DNA of 64,000 bases from Alphaproteobacteria bacterium UBA7314 (GTDB lineage: Bacteria > Pseudomonadota > Alphaproteobacteria > MPNO01 > UBA830), in assembly GCA_002471575.1 (NCBI GenBank), contig DKQG01000053.1:7365-71364 (forward strand), written 5' to 3'. This document shows, piece by piece, positions 43,746 through 53,319 of the stretch. The position numbers and the translations under genes are program-made. The notes beneath the pieces were generated by a model. It was given only the letters and a program-made list of their open reading frames with translations. It was not told the DNA's origin and made no database searches. Position 1 is the first letter of the stretch; every line of letters starts with the position of its first letter.

Positions 43746-45917
43746 ATGAGACAGGTTGTACAGAGCGCCAGGTCGGGCAAGTTGACGTTAAAGGAAGTGC
43801 CGGAGGCGCGGGTTCGCGGCGGATATCTGCTGGTGCGGACGCATGCGTCGCTGATCTCGGCGGGGACTGAACGCATGGTTGTGCAGTTTGCCAAAAAATC
43901 CATGATCGCCAAGGCCAAGGCGCGGCCAGACCTGGTAAAGAAGGTGCTGGAAAAGGCGAAACGCGACGGAATCGGGTCGACCATGCGGGCTGTGATGTCG
44001 CGTCTCGACGAGCCGCTCCCGCTCGGCTATTCGGCCGTCGGCGACGTGGTCGAGGTCGGCGCCGGGCTGGAAGGTAAATTCCGGGTCGGCCAGCGCGTCG
44101 CCATCGCGGGCGCAGGCCTCGCTAATCATGCCGAACTGAATGCCGTACCGGAAAACCTATGCGCACCGGTGCCCGATGATGTGAATGACGAAGAAGCTTG
44201 TTTCGGTACGCTGGGTGCCATCGCAATGAACGGTGTGCGCCTGCTCGAACCGCAGCTCGGCGACGTGATTGCGGTAATTGGCGCTGGGCTGGTGGGTCAG
44301 CTTGCCGCGCAGCTTGCCGATTTGGCGGGATGCCGGGTGGTGGCGCTGGATTACAACGCTGAACGGCTGAAGCTCTCCGAATACGGCGGTGCGGAACTGA
44401 CCTGCAACCTCGGCGACGGCGATCCGATGGCCGCGATCATGAACCTGTCTGGCGGTCGCGGCTGCGACGGCGTTATCATTGCGGCGGCGACCGACAGCAG
44501 CGAACCGTTCGATACCGCGGCGGCCATCTCCCGGGATAAAGGTAAAGTCAGCCTTATCGGCGTCACCGGGACCGAGTTCGACTACCGTGCATTTATGAAA
44601 AAGGAACTGTCGGTGGTGGTATCCCGATCCTACGGGCCGGGCCGCTACGACCCCGATTACGAAAACCAGCACGTCAAATATCCCATAGGATTCGTACGCT
44701 GGACAGAAACCCGCAACCTGGAGGAAGCCGTGCGGCTAATGTCGCGTCGGCGCGATCACCGCCTGCAGGTCGAACAAATGATCACGCACAAATTTCCGTT
44801 TTCCGACGCCGAGCGCGCCTACGACATGGTCATTAAAAATACTGAGCCGCATCTCGGTGTGATCCTCGAATACCCCGGCGAAGCGAAGGAGAAAACGCCG
44901 AAGTTGCGCACTCCGGTTTCGGTGTCGACCGGCAAGCCGGCAACCGGGAAGTGCGTTCTGGGTGTGATCGGCGCCGGTAATTTCGCGCGCGCCGTGCTGT
45001 TGCCCCGACTTAAGAAAATCAACGAAGTCGAGCTGCACACCTTGGTTACACGGCGCGGTATCTCGGCGGATCATTCGGAAGACACGTTCGGATTCGCCCA
45101 TTCCGGGACCGACGATGCCGCGATATTCGAAAACCCCGAAATCAACGCGGTGTTGATCAGCACACCCCACTCCAGTCACGCAGCATTGACTACCCGTGCG
45201 CTTGAGGCCGACAAGAACGTGCTCGTGGAAAAACCGATGGCGCTGGATCGCGAACAGCTCAACACTGTCATCCGCGCGCGCATCAAGTCGGATGCGTTTC
45301 TGTCGGTCGGGTTCAACCGTCGATTCGCTCCCCTGTCGATGCGGGCGCGCGACCGTCTCGCGCAGGCGGGCGGCAATAAATACGTGTTGCTGCGCGTCAA
45401 TGCCGGGCAGCTGCCGGAAGACTCTTGGCAGAATACCGCGGAAGAGGGCAATGGCCGGATTTTGGGTGAGGTCTGCCACTTCGTCGATCTGGCACGCTTT
45501 CTGATCGGCAACGACATTAAGACCGTGCAGGCGGCTGCCGCGTCGGTGTCGCAGGGGGTGTGCGACGATCTGACGGTGTCGCTCAACTTCGCCGATGGTA
45601 GCCTCGCGACGATCGCTTACACGGCGCTCGGCGATACGGCCTATTCCAAGGAGCTGGTCGAAGCCTTTGCCGGCGGCACGGTGGTCAACATCGACGACTT
45701 CCGCGGCATGACCGTCACTGCTGCAGGTAAGGAGTCGAAACAGGGCCGATCCATAGAACAGGACAAGGGTCATGCTGCGGAGCTCGAGGCCTTTGCCAAG
45801 GCGGTGGCATCGGGCGGGCCTGCACCTGCGGACGAGGCCGAGATCGTGGAATCCAGTTTCGCCACCATCGCTGTGCTCGAATCCCTGCAACGGGGCGGGC
45901 CGGTTGATCTTTCATGA
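43746..45917 (+). CDS. Bi-domain oxidoreductase (alcohol dehydrogenase-like plus Gfo/Idh/MocA)
   Basis: A 723-residue fusion. Residues 1-370 are a medium-chain dehydrogenase without the normal zinc ligands at the start (TREPLPLGYSAVGDVVEVGAG; VIGAGLVGQLAAQLADLAG). Residues 400-720 are a Gfo/Idh/MocA domain (VLGVIGAGNFARAVLLPRL, EKPMALDREQLN, GEVCHFVDLARFLIGN). Such fusions occur in heparinase-containing polysaccharide clusters. The following gene is a heparinase-like lyase, so they probably act on the same glycan precursor or product. Confidence 0.88.
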   Translation: MRQVVQSARSGKLTLKEVPEARVRGGYLLVRTHASLISAGTERMVVQFAKKSMIAKAKARPDLVKKVLEKAKRDGIGSTMRAVMSRLDEPLPLGYSAVGDVVEVGAGLEGKFRVGQRVAIAGAGLANHAELNAVPENLCAPVPDDVNDEEACFGTLGAIAMNGVRLLEPQLGDVIAVIGAGLVGQLAAQLADLAGCRVVALDYNAERLKLSEYGGAELTCNLGDGDPMAAIMNLSGGRGCDGVIIAAATDSSEPFDTAAAISRDKGKVSLIGVTGTEFDYRAFMKKELSVVVSRSYGPGRYDPDYENQHVKYPIGFVRWTETRNLEEAVRLMSRRRDHRLQVEQMITHKFPFSDAERAYDMVIKNTEPHLGVILEYPGEAKEKTPKLRTPVSVSTGKPATGKCVLGVIGAGNFARAVLLPRLKKINEVELHTLVTRRGISADHSEDTFGFAHSGTDDAAIFENPEINAVLISTPHSSHAALTTRALEADKNVLVEKPMALDREQLNTVIRARIKSDAFLSVGFNRRFAPLSMRARDRLAQAGGNKYVLLRVNAGQLPEDSWQNTAEEGNGRILGEVCHFVDLARFLIGNDIKTVQAAAASVSQGVCDDLTVSLNFADGSLATIAYTALGDTAYSKELVEAFAGGTVVNIDDFRGMTVTAAGKESKQGRSIEQDKGHAAELEAFAKAVASGGPAPADEAEIVESSFATIAVLESLQRGGPVDLS

Positions 45918-45938
45918 TCTCGGAAACGAGTAAATAAC

Positions 45939-47741
45939 GTGTCGATCGGCCGCCTGTGGCGGACTGTTCGCCATTTAACGGCGGAACAATGGGTCTACCT
46001 GTTTGTGTGTCGCGGTCGGCGCGTCGTCATGCGCCGGCTGCCAGGTTTCAGCCACTGGCGTATAGGGCGGGTGGCCGATTGCCTGCCGATGCCTGATATT
46101 TCGACGCGGACAGCGGCTGCCATCGGCGATACCGTCCTACAGCTTCAGACGGCTGTGCATGGCGAAACCTTCGAAGCCGCGCCGCAGGGAAAATTCACTC
46201 TGCTGAGCCGTGACTATGATTTCGGTAGCATCGACGGCATTTCATGGCGCGGCGAATTTCACGAAGGTAACAATCCGCTACGCCGCATGAACCTCGCCTA
46301 TATGGGTTACGCGGTGCCGTTACTTGCCGGCGGCGATCCGGCCAGCCTGCAGGCCGTGCGTAAAATTCTGTCTTCGCTGGTCGCGCAGAATGCTTGGTCC
46401 GAACCGGGTGTCTTTCGCGACGTGTGGAACACCTATACAGCCAGCCACCGGATGATCAATCTGCTGTCGGGACTTGCGCTGTACCGCAAGACCGGCGGCC
46501 CGGTCGATGCCGACGCCGAGCGGGAGGTTCTTGAGCACGCCCGCTTCTGCGCCGCCTTTATCCGCGCCAATCTTGAACGTGACTTACAGTTCAATCATCT
46601 GATGAAGAACTACGTCGCGCTTTCCGCCTTTGCGGCGATGTGCGGGGAAGTGCCGCAAGAACTTCGGATGCTCGAGCGTGCGGTGCCGAAATCCATCTCT
46701 CAAAATATCCTGGCCGACGGAGGCCACGCCGAACGCTGTCCGATGTATCACATCCTGTCGCTGCTCGACGTGCAGGTGCTCGCGGCCAGCGGCCTCTATG
46801 CCGGCACGTGGCAGCCGATGCTGAACGATACCGTCGGCCGGATGACGGCGGCGCTTCAGGCGATGACACTGGCCGACGGCGAGATCGCGCTGATGAATGA
46901 TTCTTGGCTCGGCGAAGCTCCCCGCGCCGATTCTGTCCTGCCGGTTACCGCTCGGCAGCCGGTCATCGAGTTGCCACTGACGGGTTATGTTGCGCTTTCG
47001 GAGGGTGGCGATTCCGTCGTCTTTGATTGCGGACCCTGCGGCCCCGACGATAACCCCGGCCATGCCCACGCGGATTTCCTGTCAATCGAGGCGACGGTGC
47101 AGGGCAAACGTTTCCTGGTTGATACGGGTGTTCCGACATACACGGCCGGTGACGCCCGGAATATTTCTCGGTCGGCTACCGCGCATAACGGGCCGCGTCT
47201 CGACAGGAAAGAACCTATCGAGTTCTGGAAATCTTTCCGGGTTGGTAGGCGTGGTTACGCTGGTCTGCTCGACCTGTCAGGGTTCGGCGATGCCGCGCCG
47301 CTCCAAGCGGCAGGCTGGCAAAGTGGCTATATACATCTTGGTGCAAACCTTCGGCGATATATCGCGTTATGGCCCGGCCGAGGGTTGCTGGTGGTCGATC
47401 TGTGGCAGGGGAGGACAGACGACGCGGCTACGCGGTTCCTGATCCCCGGCGGCTGGGGCGTAAATGACACCGGCGATTTCGTGTCGGCAGGCACAAAGTT
47501 GAACGTTCGACCCCTCGTCGGATCGATGGACGGCCCCGCGGTTTCGAGCCACTGGTACCGCTTCGGGGTTGAAGAAGCGGCTTACCGGATCGATATACGG
47601 CCTGAGACGATCGATCCCGGTGCGCGCTGCGCGACGCTTTTCGTCTGGGACGCTTCCTTTGAGTTCCCCAACGGCAAAGCACTGCAAAGCCTGTTTGACC
47701 AACTAAACACGGCGACACCTGCCGTGGCGAATATAGATTAA
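45939..47741 (+). CDS. Heparinase II/III-like protein
   Basis: A 600-residue protein. The N-terminal all-helical toroid (ISWRGEFHEGNNPLRRMNLAYMGY, NLERDLQFNHLMKNYVALSAF) and the heparinase II/III C-terminal barrel (NPGHAHADFLSIEATVQGKRFLVDTGVPTY) are visible. The start is GTG at 45939. There is no signal peptide, so it is probably cytoplasmic and acts on lipid-linked or imported glycan. This set is conserved next to the bi-domain oxidoreductase in other polysaccharide clusters. Confidence 0.87.
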   Translation: MSIGRLWRTVRHLTAEQWVYLFVCRGRRVVMRRLPGFSHWRIGRVADCLPMPDISTRTAAAIGDTVLQLQTAVHGETFEAAPQGKFTLLSRDYDFGSIDGISWRGEFHEGNNPLRRMNLAYMGYAVPLLAGGDPASLQAVRKILSSLVAQNAWSEPGVFRDVWNTYTASHRMINLLSGLALYRKTGGPVDADAEREVLEHARFCAAFIRANLERDLQFNHLMKNYVALSAFAAMCGEVPQELRMLERAVPKSISQNILADGGHAERCPMYHILSLLDVQVLAASGLYAGTWQPMLNDTVGRMTAALQAMTLADGEIALMNDSWLGEAPRADSVLPVTARQPVIELPLTGYVALSEGGDSVVFDCGPCGPDDNPGHAHADFLSIEATVQGKRFLVDTGVPTYTAGDARNISRSATAHNGPRLDRKEPIEFWKSFRVGRRGYAGLLDLSGFGDAAPLQAAGWQSGYIHLGANLRRYIALWPGRGLLVVDLWQGRTDDAATRFLIPGGWGVNDTGDFVSAGTKLNVRPLVGSMDGPAVSSHWYRFGVEEAAYRIDIRPETIDPGARCATLFVWDASFEFPNGKALQSLFDQLNTATPAVANID

Positions 47742-47801
47742 AACCAAAACCGATTGCGCCGGATCGCACCCACCCGTCCGGGCGGAACGGGAGTATCGCG
47801 T

Positions 47802-48020
47802 ATGAAAATCGTTTTGTAGACTGGGGTATGTCGGCGTCAAGGCAACGGCTTGTCTTCTGAAGGACGGCCTTAGCGTGGTCGGCGTCGATGTCAATCCGGT
47901 CAAGGCGGCCAAGATCGAAGCCGGCCAGTCGCCCTTATCCGAACCGGGTCTGGGAGAACTTCTGGCGGCGGGGCAAGGACAGGCGTCTCAGCGTTAACAC
48001 GGATGTGGGCGCCATCTCGA
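47802..48020 (+). pseudogene. N-terminal remnant of an NDP-sugar (GDP-mannose/UDP-glucose) dehydrogenase
   Basis: MKIV is followed by a frame change. Then comes LGYVGVKATACLLKDGLSVVGVDVNPVKAAKIEAGQSPLSEPGLGELLAAG and, after another shift, LSVNTDVGA. This is the NAD-binding N-terminus of GDP-mannose 6-dehydrogenase or UDP-glucose dehydrogenase. The rest of the gene is absent. The part 48021-48303 contains one more open piece (DIATSITNDGIHATPSDCL) that I do not recognise. The loss probably prevents uronic acid formation by this gene. Confidence 0.7.
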
Positions 48021-48303
48021 CGACGCAGATATCGCGACATCGATTACTAATGACGGGATTCATGCGACGCCGAGTGATTGCCTTGTTATCGCCGATTATG
48101 CCCGTGCGTTCGTTAACGCGGCACCGTTGCTGCTGGGTGATCTGGCGCGCCTGGCATCCCTCGCGGAAGCGGCACGGCGCCATGTCCTTAAATACTGGAC
48201 GTGGTAAGCTCATTGCCTGAAGCTAGAGGCCTACATGATCGATTCGTTGGAGGATACCGCGGCTTCCCAAAATGCGCTATCCAGTGGGGACGGAGAATAA
48301 TCC

Positions 48304-48873
48304 ATGGACCTCAACGCTTATTTTGACGCGGAACTGGACGAACATGAAACTGTCGTCGAGGCGACGCGCGCTTTGAAGGCGGATTTTGTCCGCCTCGCTG
48401 AGGTGAGCGAGGCCGCGATAAATGCCGGTAACAAGCTGGTGTTTTTCGGTAATGGTGGCAGCGCCGGTGACGCTCAGCACCTCGCGACCGAATTGGTTTG
48501 CCGTTACAAGGTTAAACGCAAAGCGCTGCCTGCGATCGCGTTTACCACCGACACGTCGCTGCTTACAGCGGCGGCAAACGATTTCGGCTATGACACGGTG
48601 TTTGCCCGCCAGGTCGAGGCCCTTTGCAAACCTGGCGACGTCGCCATCGGGATCACTACGTCGGGCCAGAGCCTAAATGTTATTCTTGCGCTGGAAACCG
48701 CGCGCGATATGGACGTGGTGCCCGCCGCACTCACCGGCAAGGACGGGGGACAACTTGTGGGTCTTGCCGATCCGATGCTGATCGTCCCATCGAATACGAC
48801 CGCGCGGATCCAGGAAATGCATATCACACTGGGACAGATGCTGTGCGACGTTCTCGAACAGAGGTGCGCCTGA
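48304..48873 (+). CDS. gmhA: Sedoheptulose 7-phosphate isomerase
   Basis: A 189-residue SIS-domain enzyme that makes D-glycero-D-manno-heptose 7-phosphate for LPS core. The family signatures FFGNGGSAGDAQHLATELVCRYK and TTSGQSLNVILAL are intact. It is followed 1 base later by hldE, the next enzyme of the heptose route. Confidence 0.95.
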   Translation: MDLNAYFDAELDEHETVVEATRALKADFVRLAEVSEAAINAGNKLVFFGNGGSAGDAQHLATELVCRYKVKRKALPAIAFTTDTSLLTAAANDFGYDTVFARQVEALCKPGDVAIGITTSGQSLNVILALETARDMDVVPAALTGKDGGQLVGLADPMLIVPSNTTARIQEMHITLGQMLCDVLEQRCA

Positions 48874-48874
48874 C

Positions 48875-50332
48875 ATGAATGCCTCTATACCCGATCAGGT
48901 TTCGCTCCTGGCATCCGCCCGGGTGGTTTGCGTTGGCGACGTGATGCTTGACCGTTTCGTGTATGGCCACGTTACCCGCGTATCGCCCGAAGCACCGATC
49001 CCGGTCTGCCTGGTGCAGAATGAAACCGCGATGCTCGGCGGTGCCGGCAACGTTGTCCGTAACCTGGTGGCGCTCGGCGCCGGCGTGGATTTCGTTAGTG
49101 TCGTTGGCGAGGACGATATTGCCGGCGATGTTGATCTTCTGCTGCGCGATCTCGGCGGCGTCTCGCATCGCCTGACCATCGAAAAGGACCGGCCCACCAC
49201 TAGCAAGACTCGCTACGTCGCTGGCGGTCAGCAATTGCTGCGTTCCGATCGGGAAATCAGGGCCCCGGTGCAAGACAGTATTGTCGACGAATTGGTGGCG
49301 GGTGTCGAAGACGCATTACAGGATGCCGCACTGGTCGTGATCTCGGATTACGGCAAGGGCGTGGTGACCGACCGGCTCGCCGCCCAGGTGATCGGACTTG
49401 CGCAAAAAGCGGGAAAACCCGCGATCGTCGATCCCAAGTCACGTGATTTCACGCGCTATGCGGGCGCAACCCTGATAACGCCCAACTTCAAGGAGATGTC
49501 GGATGCTGCCGGTGGCGAACCATCGACCGAAGACGACATCGTTGCCGCAGCGAAGGCTCTGCTGGCCGACGCGGATATCGATACCATGCTGGTGACGCGG
49601 GGCGCGCAGGGCATGTCTCTAGTCTCGGCGGATGGTGCAGATCACTTTCCGTCGCGTGCGCGCGAAGTGTTCGACGTGTCAGGCGCCGGCGATACCGTGA
49701 TAGCAACCCTAGCTGCCGGTATCGCGGCGGGCCTGCCGCCGGTCGACGCGGCGCAGCTTGCTAACGTTGCGGCCGGAATCGTGGTGGGCAAAACCGGAAC
49801 CGCGGTGGCCTATGCCGAAGATATTCAGGCGGAACTCGACACTCTTAATGAGGCGACCGGTCTCCAGCCATCCGCTGCGATCGATGCCGCCCTCGGCCGA
49901 ATTCTTACCTGGAGAGATCGGGGCGAAAAAGTCGGCTTTACCAATGGCTGTTTCGATCTGCTGCACCCTGGACATGTCTCACTGTTGTCGCAGGCGCGCG
50001 GAGCCTGCGACCGGTTGGTGGTTGGCCTGAATTCCGATGCCTCGGTCAAACGGCTGAAGGGTGAAAGCCGGCCCACCCAGACCGAAGAAGCCCGCGCTGC
50101 GGTGCTCTCGTCGCTGGAGACCGTCGACCTGGTGATTATCTTCGAGGAAGATACACCGGAACGGCTGCTCCACGAAATCAAACCCGACGTGCTTGTCAAA
50201 GGCGCGGACTACACCATCGAAACCGTCGTCGGTGCCGATTTCGTACGGGGCTATGGCGGCGAGGTTGTGCTGGCTGAGATCGTTCCTGGGTTCAGCACCA
50301 CGGCAACGATCGCCCGCATGAATGCACCCTGA
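48875..50332 (+). CDS. hldE: Bifunctional heptose 7-phosphate kinase/heptose 1-phosphate adenylyltransferase
   Basis: A 485-residue fusion: PfkB-like kinase (1-320; GDVMLDRFVYGHVTRVSPEAPIPV, and GAGDTVIATLAAGIA with the catalytic Asp) and a cytidylyl-type transferase (340-485; FTNGCFDLLHPGHVSLL with HxGH). It makes ADP-glycero-manno-heptose precursor. With gmhA it forms the LPS-core heptose unit; gmhB and hldD are not in this window. Confidence 0.96.
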   Translation: MNASIPDQVSLLASARVVCVGDVMLDRFVYGHVTRVSPEAPIPVCLVQNETAMLGGAGNVVRNLVALGAGVDFVSVVGEDDIAGDVDLLLRDLGGVSHRLTIEKDRPTTSKTRYVAGGQQLLRSDREIRAPVQDSIVDELVAGVEDALQDAALVVISDYGKGVVTDRLAAQVIGLAQKAGKPAIVDPKSRDFTRYAGATLITPNFKEMSDAAGGEPSTEDDIVAAAKALLADADIDTMLVTRGAQGMSLVSADGADHFPSRAREVFDVSGAGDTVIATLAAGIAAGLPPVDAAQLANVAAGIVVGKTGTAVAYAEDIQAELDTLNEATGLQPSAAIDAALGRILTWRDRGEKVGFTNGCFDLLHPGHVSLLSQARGACDRLVVGLNSDASVKRLKGESRPTQTEEARAAVLSSLETVDLVIIFEEDTPERLLHEIKPDVLVKGADYTIETVVGADFVRGYGGEVVLAEIVPGFSTTATIARMNAP

Positions 50333-50436
50333 CAGGGAAGTTGCGATCATTTTGGAAAATCTTTTCTACGCGCGTGGCTGGGTGTCGTTCGGTGTGATCC
50401 ATTCCGCGCTTGCAGCGGAGAGCGTTAAACGGCGGC

Positions 50437-50874
50437 TTAGCCCATCTGGCGCAAACGGTCGCTTGCGGCCAGGGCAAAACGGATAAGCTGGCGCCGTTTG
50501 CGGTTGGCGTTCAGTTTCTTGGCTTTGCTTTCGCGGCGTACGGCAGCATCGTAGGGATCCGCGACGATAAGCCCGCAATCGTCTGGCATCATCTCGACCG
50601 GGAAACCAGCCGGCACAGCAAAATAGAAACGTTCGCTGAATACCAAGTATTCGTGCCATTTCCGGTCCGAACGATAGTCCGCGACGGAACTTTTGACCTC
50701 GACGATGACGAAATCGCCATTGCGGTCAATTGCCATCACATCAACCCGCCGTCCGTTCGACAGCTTGAATTCGGTCAGCGTGCCGAAACCCAGGCTCTGG
50801 AACAGGCGGCACACGCCGCGGGTCACTAGTTGGGTCGTTTCCGGCATTTCGAGGGAGGGTATAAAAGAACTCAT
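50437..50874 (-). CDS. mmcB: MmcB-family DNA repair protein
   Basis: A 145-residue PD-(D/E)xK-type nuclease-like protein. MmcB is an alphaproteobacterial DNA-repair gene. The motif GRRVDVMAIDRNGDFVIVEVKSSVADYRSDRKWHEY contains the Asp and the EVK catalytic residues. The start is the ATG at 50874. The gene is convergent with hldE. It supports the alphaproteobacterial placement. Confidence 0.8.
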   Translation of the reverse strand: MSSFIPSLEMPETTQLVTRGVCRLFQSLGFGTLTEFKLSNGRRVDVMAIDRNGDFVIVEVKSSVADYRSDRKWHEYLVFSERFYFAVPAGFPVEMMPDDCGLIVADPYDAAVRRESKAKKLNANRKRRQLIRFALAASDRLRQMG

Positions 50875-51001
50875 AGCGAACAGAAAATAAACAAAAAGAG
50901 AATATCTCGGCAATAAAAATTTCTTGGAGTCGGCGCGGGTGCCCCACTTTTAGATGGTAAAAAAGGAATTAACCCTGTCGTAGAGCGGAGTGGGTGAGTT
51001 A

Positions 51002-51133
51002 ATGTTTTTGGGCGATACGCGGCACGTCGGCGGCATAAAACGCTGGGCGGCACCATGTAAATTTGGGCTGACCGCCAACGTGGTCTATGCCTCCCCCACA
51101 GTGCTTCATCTCGATCGCATGGCAAGGTTGTGA
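51002..51133 (+). CDS. Short ORF A, 43 residues, with C-terminal motif shared with ORF B
   Basis: An open frame from ATG at 51002 to TGA at 51133. The product starts MFLGDTRHVGGIKRWAAP and its C-terminus reads VVYASPTVLHLDRMARL. The same motif, VAYIAPTILRLDR, ends ORF B 270 bases downstream. The DNA around both stop codons is also similar (about 36 bases at 51111-51146 and 51400-51435), showing duplication. The ribosome site is weak. It may be a membrane-associated peptide or a degenerating copy. Confidence 0.45.
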   Translation: MFLGDTRHVGGIKRWAAPCKFGLTANVVYASPTVLHLDRMARL

Positions 51134-51288
51134 CGCCGTCCTGAATCGGCAGGGCAGGAAAGGGGGACCGTTTCTGCAACAAAGGCCGTAAGTGGGCCGC
51201 TTGTCGACCTGTCGGGATTTGTTTGTATTTCAGCCCAACTTATACCATCCTGTTTCTGAGGGAGTGACTCCGCCGGAACAAGAGCGAT

Positions 51289-51408
51289 ATGGCTGAGCCG
51301 ACCGCAAAATTGAATACCCGCATGATACGCCTTAATGCCCTTGCCCGCTTGGGATTGGTTGTGGCGGTAGCCTATATCGCTCCAACGATTCTGCGCCTTG
51401 ATCGCTAG
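51289..51408 (+). CDS. Short ORF B, 39 residues, single membrane helix
   Basis: From ATG at 51289 to TAG at 51408. It has a charged N-terminus, one hydrophobic segment (LARLGLVVAVAYIAPTIL) and the end RLDR. Compared with ORF A, where the codon after LDR is ATG, here it is TAG, so the last four residues (MARL in A) are cut off. The arrangement looks like a one-helix membrane peptide. The family is unknown to me. The rest of the 688-base gap (50875-51562) shows no other gene. Confidence 0.5.
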   Translation: MAEPTAKLNTRMIRLNALARLGLVVAVAYIAPTILRLDR

Positions 51409-51562
51409 GTAAGGCTGTGACGCCGCCCTGCATAAAAAAAGGCGAGAGCAACCCGTGTTGCAAAAACGCGAGGGCAAAGGCGGAGGGTGAAAAGGAAAGA
51501 GCGAAGGACGGGGCTAGAGATAAAAGCCCTTGTTAGACACTTTCTCACGGAAATCAGACTGA

Positions 51563-52645
51563 ATGAGCGATAACACCGAAACGTTTGTGCGCGCCACGGA
51601 ACTGGCCCGTGAGGGCAAATCGGACGAGGCGGCAGCACTTTATCGCGGCATTTTGGCGGAACAGCCAAAGCATCTAGCCGCTGCTAAGGCGCTGGCCGAT
51701 CTAGTGGAGTCTGGTGCGGCGCGGGGCGAAGCGGCAGCCGCGCGCAAGGCCGCGGTCGATATTGAAACCGAAAGCACCTACAGCGTCGCCAAGACGGCGC
51801 AGAAACACGGCCGGTTCGATGTCGCCATCCGCTGTTACAAGAAAATCCTCGATTTCGATCCTGAACACGGCGATGCCGTCTGGGGTCTTGCCGAAGCATG
51901 CTACGCCAATGACCAGGTCGCTGAGGCGCTGCGGTGGTACCAGAGCTATAGCGAGATTTACCCCGACGATCCGGAATCCAAGCATATGGTGGCAGCTTTG
52001 GGAGACGGGCCGAAGCCGTCGCGCGCCAGCGACGATTACGTGCGCGAGACTTTCGATAATTTCGCAGGGGATTTCGACCGCCAGCTTCTGGAGGATCTTG
52101 AATACCGGGTGCCAAAGCTGATTCACGCACTTTTCGGTGAAATTCCGGGGGCGACGACCGAAAAACTCGATATTCTCGATGCGGGGTGCGGCACAGGCCT
52201 GTCCGGGATAGACTTCAAACCGCACGCGGCAACCCTGACGGGTGTCGATCTGTCTCCTGAAATGCTTAAACGGGCGAAAGAACGGAAAATCTACGACGAA
52301 CTGCTTGAGCTTGAGCTTGCCGACTTTATGCGAGGGCGTCCGGCTGCTTTCGAGCTGATCGTTGCGGCGGACGTGTTCTGCTATATTGGGGACCTTTCTG
52401 AAACCTTCGACGCGGCATTTATTGCGCTCAAGCCCGGCGGGCATCTGCTGTTTTCAGTCGAGGCCCAGTCCAAGCGAGGGTTTTCGCTGACCGGTTCTGG
52501 ACGGTACGCCCATAAACCAGCTTATGTGGGGAAGGCCGCTAAAGCCGCGGGCTTCTGCGAAATACTGGCCCGGAATGGTACGCTGCGCATGGAATACGGT
52601 GAGCCAGTAGAGGGGTATCTGACGGCACTGCAGAAACCCGTCTGA
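51563..52645 (+). CDS. TPR-repeat protein with C-terminal methyltransferase domain
   Basis: A 360-residue protein. The first 140 residues are TPR repeats (ATELAREGKSDEAAALYRGILAEQP and AIRCYKKILDFDPEHGDAVW). The C-terminal part (about 165-355) is a SAM-dependent methyltransferase, with motif I LDAGCGTGLSGID near residue 205, then TGVDLSPEMLKRA and the aromatic LIVAADVFCYIG. The TPR part probably recruits the substrate. Substrate and partner are unknown. Confidence 0.85.
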   Translation: MSDNTETFVRATELAREGKSDEAAALYRGILAEQPKHLAAAKALADLVESGAARGEAAAARKAAVDIETESTYSVAKTAQKHGRFDVAIRCYKKILDFDPEHGDAVWGLAEACYANDQVAEALRWYQSYSEIYPDDPESKHMVAALGDGPKPSRASDDYVRETFDNFAGDFDRQLLEDLEYRVPKLIHALFGEIPGATTEKLDILDAGCGTGLSGIDFKPHAATLTGVDLSPEMLKRAKERKIYDELLELELADFMRGRPAAFELIVAADVFCYIGDLSETFDAAFIALKPGGHLLFSVEAQSKRGFSLTGSGRYAHKPAYVGKAAKAAGFCEILARNGTLRMEYGEPVEGYLTALQKPV

Positions 52646-52740
52646 CAGGCGTTTCGGCTCAACATTCTGTTAGAATTTTCCGGATACGATACTGACTGTC
52701 CTAAAGACCGCAAACTATGTGTAGTCTTGCAGAATGCTGG

Positions 52741-53116
52741 ATGCGCAACATAAATAACTGTCTTGTTTTAGACGCTTCCAAAGTTGTTCGGTTGGTCAAC
52801 CGAAAATGTCTTGAGGAGCTATGCTTTTTGGTCGTCGAGGCCGAATACGATTAGGTTACGCTCGACAAGAGCGTGGACTGTATGCCCAATGTTGTGCTGC
52901 TGGATTGGAAAATGCCGATGATGTTCGAAATCTAATACCTGATTGCGAGACGCTTTACCGAAGAATGCAACAAACCGGTCGCGGTGTTCTGCACCGCAGA
53001 GACAATACCGCCTAAATCTAGGAAGGCATTGCCGCCGGGGGGAGCGAATACATCATGAGTCCGTTCGACAGCGATATCGTCTAATCTAAGTTTGCCCAGA
53101 CTGGTGTTCTCTTGAT
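52741..53116 (+). pseudogene. Decayed CheY-like single-domain response regulator
   Basis: Starting MRNINNCLVLDASKVVRLVNRKCLEEL, the frame shows the usual receiver order: DASKVVR, MPNVVLLDWKMPMM (phosphoacceptor Asp intact), KPVAVFCTAET and FDSDIV. It contains stops at 52852-52854, after MFEI near 52932, and after DSDIV, plus a frame change near 53050. The protein cannot be made. The surrounding gap 52646-53319 contains nothing else I can support. Confidence 0.7.
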
Positions 53117-53319
53117 TCCGTTTCCGTTAGCGCGGACTTCCCATCTCATTTTCTGCCTGCGGCGCTAGCGCAGGACCTATTGGCCCCGCCCAATGCGGCT
53201 GACCGTGCGCTACCTGAACTGGCTAGACAGACCCGGAATCGACATTGGACGCCCAGTGTTCTAACTATCCGACGCTTTCTCAACGAAGGGCTTAACGGAA
53301 ACACACGGACCGACAATCC

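Noticed and set aside
44736..45890. 384-codon minus-strand open frame
   Set aside because: It lies opposite the bi-domain oxidoreductase, whose motifs are intact; no recognisable domain on this strand.
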